The notes below the pieces were generated by a model. That model worked only from the letters and a program-made list of their open reading frames with translations. It did no database searches and was not told where the DNA came from. From contig NZ_BDAE01000003.1 of NCBI RefSeq assembly GCF_002091675.1, positions 407,455-471,454 of the forward strand: a stretch of 64,000 nt of DNA, in the 5' to 3' direction. The position numbers were made by a program, and so were the translations under genes. Of the stretch, positions 28,293-37,855 are shown in pieces (position 1 is the stretch's first letter; each line of letters begins with the position of its first letter). The stretch comes from Pseudomonas luteola NBRC 103146. Its GTDB lineage: Bacteria > Pseudomonadota > Gammaproteobacteria > Pseudomonadales > Pseudomonadaceae.

Positions 28293-28390
28293 TTGCGCTT
28301 TGCCTATAAATCGATAAGCTCTCCGGCCTCTCGGAAGGCCACATCCATAGCGATAGTGATGCTCCTTGAGAAGCAGCTTCCAGTCTGTCT

Positions 28391-28410
28391 GCCAGGGCGT
28401 GGGCCCTGGC
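28391..28410 (+). promoter_or_regulatory. Hairpin just ahead of the MFS ribosome site
   Basis: GCCAGGGC and the facing CCCTGGC form a compact 7-8 bp stem about ten bases before the AAGGAG ribosome site of the MFS gene (28421-28426). It could influence translation initiation or end an upstream transcript. Confidence 0.4.
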
Positions 28411-28431
28411 ATTCGCTTAGAAGGAGTGTGT

Positions 28432-29742
28432 ATGTCGGACGTGCGCCACGGTTCTACCCAGCCTCACAACGCTGACGAGGCGGGCACTTACCGTCTTGTT
28501 ATCTGGCGACTCATTCCGTTTCTCTGTTTCTGTTACCTGGCCGCCTATCTGGACCGTATCAACATCGGTTTTGCAAAATTGCAGATGCTTGATCAGCTGC
28601 ATCTTTCCGAGACGGCTTACGGGTTGGGGGCAGGGCTCTTCTTCGTCGGCTATATCCTGTTCGAGGTGCCCAGTAACCTAGTGTTGGAGCGTGTCGGCGC
28701 CCGTATCTGGATTGCCCGAATCATGATCACCTGGGGGTTATTGTCGGGCGCCACGATGTTTGTGACCGAGGCGTGGCAGTTCTACCTCTTACGTTTTCTT
28801 CTAGGGGCGGCCGAAGCGGGCTTTTTGCCTGGTGTTCTGTTTTACCTGACCCAGTGGTTCCCTACTTATCGACGAAGCCGCGTCATTGCACTGTTCATGA
28901 TTGGTCTGCCGCTGTCGAGCCTGATTGGCGGGCCGATTTCGGGTTGGATCATGAGCCATTTCCATCAGGTCAACGGCTTGCAGGGCTGGCAATGGCTCTT
29001 TCTGCTGGAGGCCGTGCCTACAGTGGTTCTGGGTATTTTGACTTTCTGGGTGCTGCCCAACACCATCAGCGAAGCCGCCTGGCTGAGCGCAGAACAGAAA
29101 CAGGTGCTGTTGCAGAAGCTTGAGGAAGATGAGTCTGATCGACCCAATACGCCCTATCGTTTTCGCGACGGATTCTGGGACATCAAGGTCTGGATGCTGG
29201 GCGGAATCGATTTTTCAATTCTGCTTTGTGCCTATGCCATGGGGTTCTGGCTGCCAACCTTCATCAAGGGCGCTGGGGTAGCCGATACTGTGCATATCGG
29301 ATGGCTTACCGCCATTCCTAGCCTCATGGGGCTGATCGGCATGCTGGCCATTGGCGCAAGCTCGGACCGTTTTCGGGAGCGCCGCTGGCACATCATCGTG
29401 CCGTTCATCGTAGGGGCTGCTGCGCTGTCCATGAGTACCTTCTTCTCCCAGGACGTCATGATGCTGGTGCTGCTGTTCGGAATCGCCTCGGCTGCGATCA
29501 TTGGCGCCGTCCCGGTCTTTTTCAGCCTGCCGGCCACCTTTCTCAAGGGTACAGCGGCTGCGACCGGCTTTGCCCTGGCCTGTTCGCTAGCCAACATTGC
29601 GGGTCTGGTCAGCAACTCGCTGATGGGGTTTGTGCTGGATCTGACGCATAGCAGCGCCGTAGCGCTCTGGTGCTTTGCTGGTTCGCTGCTGCTCAGCTGC
29701 CTGCTTGTACTGGCGCTGCCGGCCAAGGTGGTGAACCGCTGA
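28432..29742 (+). CDS. MFS transporter, anion:cation symporter (ACS) family
   Basis: A 436-residue twelve-helix major facilitator. The first helix carries the ACS-typical YLAAYLDRINIGFAK, followed by LFFVGYILFEVPSNLVLERVGAR (MFS signature A) and FLLGAAEAGFLPGVLFYLTQWFP. A cytoplasmic loop separates the two halves near residue 220. The start is ATG 28432 with AAGGAG six bases upstream; the open frame further up has no ribosome site. Relatives move organic anions such as tartrate, phthalate or sugar acids; the substrate here cannot be read. No metabolic enzyme gene sits beside it. Confidence 0.88.
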   Translation: MSDVRHGSTQPHNADEAGTYRLVIWRLIPFLCFCYLAAYLDRINIGFAKLQMLDQLHLSETAYGLGAGLFFVGYILFEVPSNLVLERVGARIWIARIMITWGLLSGATMFVTEAWQFYLLRFLLGAAEAGFLPGVLFYLTQWFPTYRRSRVIALFMIGLPLSSLIGGPISGWIMSHFHQVNGLQGWQWLFLLEAVPTVVLGILTFWVLPNTISEAAWLSAEQKQVLLQKLEEDESDRPNTPYRFRDGFWDIKVWMLGGIDFSILLCAYAMGFWLPTFIKGAGVADTVHIGWLTAIPSLMGLIGMLAIGASSDRFRERRWHIIVPFIVGAAALSMSTFFSQDVMMLVLLFGIASAAIIGAVPVFFSLPATFLKGTAAATGFALACSLANIAGLVSNSLMGFVLDLTHSSAVALWCFAGSLLLSCLLVLALPAKVVNR

Positions 29743-29790
29743 GGTCAACCTGCTGCTAGGCTGAAAGAAGTCCTGGTTATGGAGGCGTCC

Positions 29791-30207
29791 ATGTTCAGTC
29801 ACATCCAGCTTGGCATTCATGATCTGTCACGCATGACGGCCTTTTACAACGCGGTTTTGAGCGAGCTTGGCATGATTCGTATGCCCAACGAGCAAGACGG
29901 TGGTCCCGAGGGTGCTGGCTGGCAGTATCCCGGGCAGCGATGGCCGCAGTTCTTTATCCAGTTTCCCTTTGATGGAAAACCCGCTTCGGTGGGTAACGGA
30001 ACGCAGGTAAGTTTTGCGGTCCCCTCACAGACCAAAGTGGATGCCGCATGGCGTCAGGCGCTGTTACATGGCGGCTCCGATGAAGGCGCTCCGGGGCTAA
30101 GGCCACAGTACGCGCCAGATTACTATGGCGCGTACTGCCGCGACCCTGAGGGCAACAAGTTATGCTTTGTTCATGCCGAAGGGCTGCCGTTAGCGCACCA
30201 CCAGTAA
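29791..30207 (+). CDS. VOC (glyoxalase/bleomycin-resistance) superfamily protein
   Basis: A 138-residue cytoplasmic protein with the paired beta-alpha-beta folds of the VOC family: FSHIQLGIHDLSRMTAFYNAVLSELG at the start and DPEGNKLCFVHAE at the end, the latter carrying the usual C-terminal metal-ligand region. The start is ATG 29791 with GGAGG directly upstream; another ATG four codons earlier overlaps that ribosome site. Its last 18 bases overlap the 3' end of the convergent universal stress gene. Enzymatic activity is unknown. Confidence 0.85.
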   Translation: MFSHIQLGIHDLSRMTAFYNAVLSELGMIRMPNEQDGGPEGAGWQYPGQRWPQFFIQFPFDGKPASVGNGTQVSFAVPSQTKVDAAWRQALLHGGSDEGAPGLRPQYAPDYYGAYCRDPEGNKLCFVHAEGLPLAHHQ

Positions 30208-31038
30208 GGCGCCGCCGGCCGTACGCAGCATATTGCCGGTATTGCTACCCATGAAGAAGTGTCGTAACCGGGAATGTCCGTAGGCGCCCATGACCGTCAG
30301 GCCAATTTCCTGCTGTTTGCGGTACTTCTCAAGCGCAAGCTCTACATCGCCTTCGACGATGGCGGTCACAGCGCTCAGACCCACAGAGCGCAGGATAGTG
30401 GCTGCATCTTCAAGAGGCTGACGATTTTCGGCGTTATCCTTTCCGACGGTCACGATATGGCATTCCAAACCCCGAAATAGCGGGCTTTCGGCCATAAGCT
30501 CTAGTGCCTTTCGCGCACTGTTGCTGTTATCGAAGCCCAGCATGACGCGCTGAGGGATCTCAAACGCTACCGGTGTCACAAGGATCGGGCGGGTCAGGGT
30601 GCGGATTGCGCTTTCCAGATGGCTACCGATCAGCCGCGCCGGTGGGGTTTCCTCGCCCAGTCGACCCATGACGAAAAGAGCGCTTTGCGCCTGCATATCC
30701 CGCAGCGTATCGAGAAAGTCTCCGTGCCGCTGCAGCGTATCGGTTTCCTGAGCGCCCAGCTTGGTAACATGCTCCTGAGCCGCTTCCAGTAGAAGCTGCC
30801 CTTGCTTGAGACCTAGCCCCCTGCGTTTCTCATCCAGTCTGGCCAGCTCGTCCAACAGGTGCTCCCGACTGCCCAGCCCGATAGTGCCACTTAGGTCAGA
30901 ATCGGCAGGATAATGTTTACGGTCAAGCACATGCAGCAGATGTATGGGGGTACCCAGCTTCAGGCTGGCCCAGGCAGCATAATCGCAAACACCTCGTGTA
31001 GCAGGGGAGCCATCGATACAGGCGATGATCCTGTTCAT
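30190..31038 (-). CDS. Tandem-domain universal stress protein
   Basis: A 282-residue protein of two Usp domains. The first begins MNRIIACIDGSPATRGVCDYAAW; the second begins RVMLGFDNSNSARKALELMA and ends GAYGHSRLRHFFMGS, the G-x2-G-x9-G-S type nucleotide-binding motif, so the C-terminal domain should bind ATP. The N-terminal domain has the related FVMGRLGE...IGSHLE. The start is ATG 31038 with GAGGAA upstream. It follows a SulP transporter by 37 bases on the same strand, a recurrent pairing in Pseudomonas, and may be co-transcribed with it. Confidence 0.92.
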   Translation of the reverse strand: MNRIIACIDGSPATRGVCDYAAWASLKLGTPIHLLHVLDRKHYPADSDLSGTIGLGSREHLLDELARLDEKRRGLGLKQGQLLLEAAQEHVTKLGAQETDTLQRHGDFLDTLRDMQAQSALFVMGRLGEETPPARLIGSHLESAIRTLTRPILVTPVAFEIPQRVMLGFDNSNSARKALELMAESPLFRGLECHIVTVGKDNAENRQPLEDAATILRSVGLSAVTAIVEGDVELALEKYRKQQEIGLTVMGAYGHSRLRHFFMGSNTGNMLRTAGGALLVVR

Positions 31039-31075
31039 TACTGTTCCTCGATCAGTAGCATTCAAAACGCGATAC

Positions 31076-32560
31076 CTAGTGGCCCATCACTTTGTTGGCC
31101 GCGTCCGGTTTGTCATGGATGCCAAAGCGGTCGACCAGCGTAGCACTGGCCTGGTTCAGGCCAATGACCTCCACGTGCGCACCTTCCCGACGGAACTTGA
31201 GAACGACATTATCCAGTGCCGAAACCGCTGTAATGTCCCAGAAGTGGGCATGGGTCAGGTCGATCACTACATGGGAAACCGCTTCCTTCAGGTCGAATGC
31301 TGCGTTGAAACGAGTAGTCGATGCGAAGAAAACCTGCCCCTTTACGTCGTAGATCCGTTTTTGCCCATTTTCCAGTCGACTCTCTACCGTCAGGTAGAAC
31401 GCCACCTTGTTGGCAAAAAACAGCGAAGCCAGCAGTACACCGGTGAGCACACCAAAGGCGAGGTTATGCGTGAAAACCACCACAGCCACGGTGACCAGCA
31501 TCACTATATTGGTGGATAGGGGGTATTTTTTCAGGTTACGGATGGAGTCCCAGCTGAAGGTGCCGATAGAGACCATGATCATGACGGCAACCAGTGCAGC
31601 CATGGGAATGCGCGAGACCCAATCCCCAATGAAAACCACCAGAATCAGCAGGAAGACTCCAGCTACGAGAGTGGATAGCCGGGAGCGACCGCCAGACTTC
31701 ACATTAATGACGGACTGGCCGATCATCGCACAGCCTGCCATTCCGCCCAGAAGACCCGAAACGATATTGGCCAGCCCTTGGCCCTTGCATTCACGGTTCT
31801 TGTCGCTAGACGTATCGGTCAGGTCATCCACGATAGTGGCAGTCATCATGGACTCCAGCAGGCCTACCACGGCAATGGCAGCCGAGTAGGGGAGGATGAT
31901 CAGCAGGGTATCCAGGTTGAGCGGCACGTCAGGCAGGAGAAATACCGGCAGGCTGTCAGGCAGTTCACCCATGTCCCCTACGGTGCGTACATCAAGACCC
32001 AGATACATCGAGAGGGCCGTCAGCAGCAGGATGCAGACCAGTGGCGAGGGAATGAACTTGCCTAGCGTGGGTACGTAAGGAAACAGATAAATGATGCCCA
32101 AGCCAGCCGCTGTCAGGGCATAGACATGCCAGGTGACATGGGTCAGTTCAGGCAGTTGCGCCATGAAAATCAGGATAGCCAATGCATTAACGAAGCCGGT
32201 CACTACGGAGCGCGAGACAAAGCGCATCAGCGAGCCCAGCCTCAGAAAGCCGATGATGATCTGGATAACGCCAGTCAGCAGCGTAGCGGCAAGCAGGTAT
32301 TGGAGGCCATGATCGCGCACGAGGGTGGTCATGAGCAGGGCAGTCGCGCCTGTCGCTGCCGAGATCATGCCGGGACGACCCCCTGCGAAGGCGATGGTCA
32401 CCGCGATACAGAAGGACGCATACAGGCCGACTTTCGGATCAACGCCAGCAATGATGGAAAAGGCGATGGCCTCTGGGATGAGCGCAAGAGCAACGACCAG
32501 GCCGGCAAGAATGTCGCCGCGCAGATTGTAGAACCAGTGATTCTTGAGGGTATGCAGCAT
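31076..32560 (-). CDS. SulP-family anion transporter with STAS domain
   Basis: A 494-residue inner-membrane transporter of the SLC26/SulP family. The core has [36 protein letters not shown] followed by [17 protein letters not shown], and about 12-14 hydrophobic segments. The C-terminal STAS domain (about 390-480) contains [23 protein letters not shown]. The start is taken as ATG 32560 (MLHTLKNHW), since the 20 residues available upstream are not part of the family. Substrates in the family include bicarbonate, sulfate and dicarboxylates; none can be assigned. The Usp gene follows closely. Confidence 0.9.
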   Translation of the reverse strand: MLHTLKNHWFYNLRGDILAGLVVALALIPEAIAFSIIAGVDPKVGLYASFCIAVTIAFAGGRPGMISAATGATALLMTTLVRDHGLQYLLAATLLTGVIQIIIGFLRLGSLMRFVSRSVVTGFVNALAILIFMAQLPELTHVTWHVYALTAAGLGIIYLFPYVPTLGKFIPSPLVCILLLTALSMYLGLDVRTVGDMGELPDSLPVFLLPDVPLNLDTLLIILPYSAAIAVVGLLESMMTATIVDDLTDTSSDKNRECKGQGLANIVSGLLGGMAGCAMIGQSVINVKSGGRSRLSTLVAGVFLLILVVFIGDWVSRIPMAALVAVMIMVSIGTFSWDSIRNLKKYPLSTNIVMLVTVAVVVFTHNLAFGVLTGVLLASLFFANKVAFYLTVESRLENGQKRIYDVKGQVFFASTTRFNAAFDLKEAVSHVVIDLTHAHFWDITAVSALDNVVLKFRREGAHVEVIGLNQASATLVDRFGIHDKPDAANKVMGH

Positions 32561-33042
32561 TGCAGGTACCAAAGCAAAAGCCAAAACCCGCACGCCGAGC
32601 AGACGGCATGCGAAGCCCATGGGTTATGACACGTTGAAAAAAGACAAGTGCTGGGCCTGAAAGGCGCGCAGCAAATACCGCACTGACGAGTGCTTCCAAC
32701 GTCAGCGGTACAGGCGAGGAGGGGAAAGCGCTATGGCGGCGTAGGCAGCCAGCAAAGAGGGTTAAGCAGTGTCATCAGACCTGTCTTCAGCCTTCAAAAT
32801 AAACGAGGGAGCGACCTTAACACAAAATGTAAAAAGGTGCAGACAGCATTAAAGACTTGCTGTATTAGGCCGATAACAAAATCAGAAGTTTCGGAGCGCG
32901 CCTCTGACAGAAGTGCTCTGCGAAAGTTCCCAAAAGAGCAAAATAATCGGATAACTGGCTAGTTGCCACCGCTTCGATTGGTTATATTTTGCTCAGGGGT
33001 GCGGCGAAGAATCGCACTTCACTTCTGATGAGGAGTCAAGAC
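32561..33042. other. Divergent SulP / fdnG intergenic region
   Basis: About 480 bases with no credible gene. It must contain the promoters of the SulP-usp unit (minus) and the formate dehydrogenase operon (plus). An AT-rich block lies at about 32800-32990. TATATT at 32983-32988 is a possible -10 for fdnG. On the minus strand TTGTGT with a 17-bp spacer to TTATTT near 32800-32830 is a possible SulP promoter. No FNR/Anr box (TTGAT-N4-ATCAA) was found. Confidence 0.4.
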
Positions 33043-36000
33043 GTGGATATGAACCGTCGGCAATTCTTCAAGGTCGCGGGTATCGGCCTTGCAGGATCTA
33101 GCCTGGCGGCACTAGGCATGGCACCGACGCCAGCTTTTGCCGAACAGGTGCGCCATTTCAAACTGGCGCGCACCATCGAAACGCGTAACACCTGCCCTTA
33201 CTGCTCTGTGGGTTGTGGCTTGGTTATGTACAGCCATGGCGATAAGGCCAAGAACGTTGCGCAAAACATCATTCACATCGAAGGCGATGCGGATCACCCG
33301 GTGAACCGCGGTACGCTGTGTCCGAAAGGCGCCGGTCTGCTGGACTTCATCCACAGTCCGAATCGACTGAAATATCCTGAAGTGCGTGAAGCAGGCTCCA
33401 ATGAGTGGAAGCGCATTTCCTGGGAAGAGGCGATGGATCGCATCGTCAAACTGGTCAAGGAAGAGCGTGACGCCAATTTCATCACCAAGAATGCTCAGGG
33501 CCAGACGGTTAACCGTTGGACGTCCGTTGGGTTCCTGGCTGCGTCCGCTGCTTCCAACGAAGCCGGTTATCTGACTCAGAAAGTCGTTCGTAACCTTGGT
33601 CTAGTCGGTTTCGATAACCAAGCTCGCGTTTGACACGGCCCGACGGTGGCAAGTCTTGCCCCGACATATGGCCGTGGCGCCATGACGAATACCTGGACAG
33701 ATATTCGTAATGCCAACCTGATTCTGGTGATGGGCGGAAACGCCGCTGAAGCGCATCCGTGCGGCTTCAAATGGGTGACCGAAGCGAAGGCCCATAACAA
33801 GGCACGCCTGATCGTGGTCGATCCGCGTTATACCCGTACGGCTTCCGTATCGGATTATTACGCGCCGATTCGTACCGGCTCGGACATTGCGTTCCTGGGC
33901 GGCCTGATCAATTACCTGATCACAAACGATAAGATTCAGCACGAATACGTTCGTAACTACACTGACGTCTCCTTCATCGTGAACGAAGGTTTCACGTTCG
34001 AGGACGGTCTGTTCAGCGGTTATAACGCCGAGAAGCGCACCTATAGCGACAAGTCCACCTGGAGCTATGAGAAGGGCGCGGATGGTTTTGCCAAGGTCGA
34101 TCCGACCTTGGAGCACCCGCGTTGCGTCTTCCAGCTGATGAAGAAGCACTACAGCCGTTACACACCGGAAGTTGCCAGCAATATCTGCGGTATGCCGCAG
34201 GATCGCATGATGAAGATCTGGGCGGAAATCGCCGAGACCTCGCAGCCTGGCAAGACCATGACCGTTCTGTACGCCCTGGGTTGGACGCAGCATTCTGTGG
34301 GCGCCCAGATCATCCGTACAGCGGCAATGGTTCAGCTGCTGCTGGGTAACGTGGGTCTGCCGGGTGGCGGTGTGAACGCACTACGCGGTCACTCCAACAT
34401 CCAGGGTCTGACCGACCTGGGTCTGCTGTCGAACCTTCTGCCGGGCTACATGACGCTGGGCAATGATGGTGAGCAGGACTTCAATGCCTATATCACCAAG
34501 CGTGCCCTAAAGCCGCTTCGTCCTGGCCAGATGTCCTATTGGCAGAATTACGGCAAATTCCATGTCAGCCTGATGAAGGCCTGGTATGGCGATGCGGCGA
34601 CCGCTGAAAACAACTGGTGCTACGACTATCTGCCCAAGCTGGACGTACCGGGTGCCGGTTATGACGTGATGAAGATGTTCGACATGATGTCTCGTGGCGA
34701 AGTCCGTGGCTATTTCTGCCAAGGCTTCAACCCGATCGCATCGTTGCCGGACAAGAATCGCGTAGTAGCTGCGCTTGCCAAGTTGAAGTGGTTGGTCATC
34801 ATGGACCCGCTGGCAACCGAAACCTCCGAGTTCTGGCGTAACGCCGGCGAGTACAACAACGTTGATACCGCCAGCATCAAGACCGCGGTGTTCCGTTTGC
34901 CCACGACCTGCTTCGCTGAAGAAGATGGCTCTCTGGTCAACAGTAGCCGTTGGCTGCAGTGGCACTGGAAGGGCGCTGAAGCACCCGGTGAGGCGCGTAC
35001 CGATGTGACCATCATGTCGGAAATGTTCCTCAAGCTGCGCGAGATGTATCGCACCGAGGGCGGCGCCTATCCGGATCCGATCCTGAACCTGTACTGGCCG
35101 TACAAGATTCCGCACGAGCCGTCTCCCGAGGAGTTGGCCAAGGAGTTCAACGGTTATGCCGTCAAGGACGTTACCGATGCCACTGGCGCGGTAGTGGTCA
35201 AGGCTGGCCAACAGCTGTCGGGCTTCGCTCAGCTCAAGGACGACGGTACGACGGCTTCGGGCTGCTGGATCTTCTGTGGCAGCTGGACCGAGCAAGGCAA
35301 CCAGATGGCGCGCCGTGACAACAGCGATCCCTATGGTGTCGGTCAGAGTCTGGGCTGGGCATGGGCGTGGCCGATGAACCGCCGGATTCTGTACAACCGT
35401 GCCTCGGCTGACCCAAGCGGTAAGCCATGGGGACCGGACAAGAAACTGGTCTGGTGGAACGGCAAGAATTGGGGCGGCGCTGACGTTCCGGACTTCAAGC
35501 CGGATAGCGCACCGGAAGCCGGTATGAATCCGTTCATCATGAACCCGGAAGGTGTGGCGCGTTTCTTCGCCGTCGACAAGATGGCCGAAGGTCCGTTCCC
35601 TGAGCACTACGAGCCCTTCGAGACGCCAATCGGGGTTAACCCGATGCATCCGAAGAACGACAAGGTGATCAGCAACCCGGCCGCTCGTGTTCTGCCCTCT
35701 GTATGGGAGTCGTTCGGCAAGGCCGACAAATTCCCGTATGCGGCGACCACGTACCGTCTGACCGAGCATTTCCACTTCTGGACTAAGCATTGCCGTTTGA
35801 ATGCGATCGTCCAGCCCGAGCAGTTCGTCGAAATCGGCGAAGCGCTGGCGAAGGAGAAGGGCATTGCGGCGGGCGACAAGGTTCGGGTGAGCTCCAAACG
35901 CGGTTACATCGTGGCTGTCGCGGTGGTAACCAAGCGGATCAAGCCATTGGAAGTGAACGGCCAGACCGTGCACCAGATTGGTATTCCGTTGCACTGGGGC

Positions 36001-36117
36001 TTCTCGGGTCTGACGCGTCACGGTTACCTGACCAATACACTGGTTCCATTCGTCGGCGATGGCAACTCGCAAACGCCCGAATCGAAATCGTTCCTCGTCA
36101 ACGTGGAGAAGGCATAA
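33043..36117 (+). CDS. fdnG: Formate dehydrogenase-N alpha subunit, selenoprotein
   Basis: A 1024-residue catalytic subunit with in-frame UGA at 33631-33633 read as selenocysteine (Sec197, in NQARV-U-HGPTVASLAP). It oxidises formate to CO2 in the periplasm using a molybdenum or tungsten bis-MGD cofactor. A twin-arginine signal (NRRQFFKVAGIGLAG) and a 4Fe-4S site (CPYCSVGCGL) are visible, and the C-terminal MGD-binding domain ends with SQTPESKSFLVNVEKA. The start is GTG 33043 (MDMNRRQFF), seven bases after GAGGAG; ATG 33049 is the alternative. The continuous homology across UGA excludes a true stop. Confidence 0.96.
33631..33675 (+). promoter_or_regulatory. Bacterial SECIS element after the fdnG UGA
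   Basis: Immediately 3' of the UGA codon, GGCAA and TTGCC can form a short stem closed by a GUC loop (about 33648-33660). This gives the apical G-U pair that SelB recognises in bacterial SECIS hairpins, at the expected distance from the UGA. The element is coding and conserved in protein sequence (HGPTVASLAP). Confidence 0.7.
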
Positions 36118-37056
36118 ATGGCACTTCAAGAAATCGTTGCCCAATCCGCGACGACGACCACGCCTTCCTCCATCCGTCAGGTGGAGGAGGTCGCCAAGCT
36201 GATCGACGTCTCCAAGTGCATTGGCTGCAAGGCCTGCCAGGTGGCGTGTTCAGAGTGGAACGAGCTGCGTGATGAGGTGGGGCACAACCATGGTACGTAC
36301 GACAACCCGGCCGACCTGACCTCCGATACCTGGACGCTCATGCGCTTTACCGAGCATGAGAACCAGGCCGGCGATCTGGAGTGGCTGATCCGTAAGGACG
36401 GCTGTATGCATTGCGCCGAGCCGGGCTGCCTCACGGCATGTCCGAGCCCGGGTGCGATCATCAAGCACGCCAACGGTATCGTTGACTTCAACCAGGACCA
36501 TTGCATTGGCTGCGGCTACTGCATCACCGGTTGTCCGTTCAACATTCCGCGGATCTCGCAGAAGGATCACAAGGCGTACAAGTGCACCCTGTGTTCCGAC
36601 CGTGTATCGGTAGGGCTTGAGCCCGCCTGTGTGAAGACCTGTCCTACGGGTGCCATTACATTTGGTACCAAGGAAGACATGAAGCACCATGCTGAGGAGC
36701 GCATTGTCGATCTGAAGAGCCGTGGTTACGAGAACGCCGGTCTGTACGACCCGGCGGGTGTAGGCGGTACGCACGTCATGTACGTGTTGCACCACGCCGA
36801 TCAGCCTGCGTTGTACAACAACCTGCCGAACGATCCGGCCATCAGCCCGATGGTAAGCCTGTGGAAAGGCATCACCAAGCCGTTGTCGCTGCTTGCCATG
36901 GGCGCTGCGGTGCTGGCGGGCTTCTTCCACTACGTACGTATCGGACCGAACCGTGCGGACGAAGAGGATGAGGCTCATCACGATGCTGCCGCCGAGCAGG
37001 TGGAGAAAAAGTCCCAGGACACGTCGGTGAAGACGTTCGATCCGACCAAACGCTGA
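36118..37056 (+). CDS. fdnH: Formate dehydrogenase-N beta (iron-sulfur) subunit
   Basis: A 312-residue electron-transfer subunit. Four cysteine clusters typical of four 4Fe-4S centres are visible: [41 protein letters not shown] and [22 protein letters not shown] single C-terminal helix ([24 protein letters not shown]) anchors it to the membrane with its bulk in the periplasm, carried there with the Tat-targeted alpha subunit. The ATG follows the fdnG stop directly. It passes electrons from FdnG to the cytochrome b subunit. Confidence 0.96.
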   Translation: MALQEIVAQSATTTTPSSIRQVEEVAKLIDVSKCIGCKACQVACSEWNELRDEVGHNHGTYDNPADLTSDTWTLMRFTEHENQAGDLEWLIRKDGCMHCAEPGCLTACPSPGAIIKHANGIVDFNQDHCIGCGYCITGCPFNIPRISQKDHKAYKCTLCSDRVSVGLEPACVKTCPTGAITFGTKEDMKHHAEERIVDLKSRGYENAGLYDPAGVGGTHVMYVLHHADQPALYNNLPNDPAISPMVSLWKGITKPLSLLAMGAAVLAGFFHYVRIGPNRADEEDEAHHDAAAEQVEKKSQDTSVKTFDPTKR

Positions 37057-37061
37057 GATAA

Positions 37062-37087
37062 CGTCTCCCTCGCAGGCGGGGGAGACG
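37062..37087 (+). promoter_or_regulatory. Intercistronic stem-loop between fdnH and fdnI
   Basis: CGTCTCCC (37062-37069) and GGGAGACG (37080-37087) form a perfect 8-bp stem with a 10-base loop, six bases after the fdnH stop. It has no U-tract and probably stabilises or attenuates the transcript instead of ending it. Confidence 0.55.
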
Positions 37088-37103
37088 CTCCAGGAGCCTT
37101 CAA

Positions 37104-37727
37104 ATGAAAAAAGAGATCGTTCGTTACGGTGCCAGTGAGCGCACCAATCACTGGGCGGTGGCTATACTGTTCTTCATGGCAGGCCTGTCGGGGCTGGCGC
37201 TGTTCCATCCAGCGCTGTTCTGGCTGACCAACCTGTTCGGCGGCGGACCGTGGACACGGATTCTTCACCCCTTCATGGGCGTGGCGATGTTCCTGTTCTT
37301 CATGGGACTCGTGATCCGCTTCTGGCATCACAATATCCTGGAAAAGCGGGATATGCAGTGGGTCAAGCAGATCGGTGACGTGCTGAACAACCGGGAAGAC
37401 AAGTTGCCCGAAATCGGCAAGTACAATCCGGGACAGAAAGTGTTGTTCTGGGTACTGCTGGCTTCCATGCTAGTACTGATGCTCAGCGGGATCGTGATCT
37501 GGCGTGAGTACTTCAGCCATTTCTTCCCGATTGGTGGTATCCGTCTGGCGGCACTGGCCCATGCGGCTGCAGCGTTCCTGTTGATCCTGTCGATCATTGT
37601 GCATATCTATGCCGGTATCTGGATCAAGGGTTCGATTGGTGCCATGCTGCACGGTAAGGTCAGCCTCCTGTGGGCCAAGAAGCATCACTCGCTCTGGTAC
37701 AAGGACATCACGCGAGACAAGAAGTAA
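37104..37727 (+). CDS. fdnI: Formate dehydrogenase-N gamma (cytochrome b556) subunit
   Basis: A 207-residue inner-membrane dihaem cytochrome b with four hydrophobic helices: HWAVAILFFMAGLSGLALF, HPFMGVAMFLFFMGLVIRF, VLFWVLLASMLVLMLSGIVIW and AHAAAAFLLILSIIVHIYAGIW. Histidines at the helix ends (TNHW, LHPFMG, AHAA, VHIY) are the likely haem ligands. It hands electrons from FdnH to the quinone pool. Together with FdnG and FdnH it makes the respiratory formate dehydrogenase. The ATG follows AGGAGCC. Confidence 0.95.
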   Translation: MKKEIVRYGASERTNHWAVAILFFMAGLSGLALFHPALFWLTNLFGGGPWTRILHPFMGVAMFLFFMGLVIRFWHHNILEKRDMQWVKQIGDVLNNREDKLPEIGKYNPGQKVLFWVLLASMLVLMLSGIVIWREYFSHFFPIGGIRLAALAHAAAAFLLILSIIVHIYAGIWIKGSIGAMLHGKVSLLWAKKHHSLWYKDITRDKK

Positions 37728-37855
37728 AAGTCCCTTCATGGCCTGTTTCGGCAGGTCATGAGCAGGCGTCAAACGTGTAGCCATGCCTGGCATGGTTGTC
37801 GCCGTCACGGACCAGGAGGTCTGTGGCGGCTCCCATTACCGAAGAGGTTTCCTGC

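Noticed and set aside
32561..33042. Short frames in the SulP/fdnG gap, such as one near 32690-32962
   Set aside because: They have no ribosome site, no family similarity and an amino-acid composition unlike the neighbouring genes; the stretch is better explained as two promoters.
33631..33633. In-frame TGA splitting the formate dehydrogenase alpha gene, as if it were a pseudogene or two genes
   Set aside because: Homology is continuous across the codon, the context (NQARV-U-HGPTVA) is that of Sec-containing FdnG, and selA, selB and tRNA-Sec follow in the same locus.
34507..36144. A 545-codon open frame antisense to fdnG
   Set aside because: It is a by-product of codon bias on the opposite strand of a highly conserved gene, with no recognisable motifs, low-complexity basic composition and no operon context.
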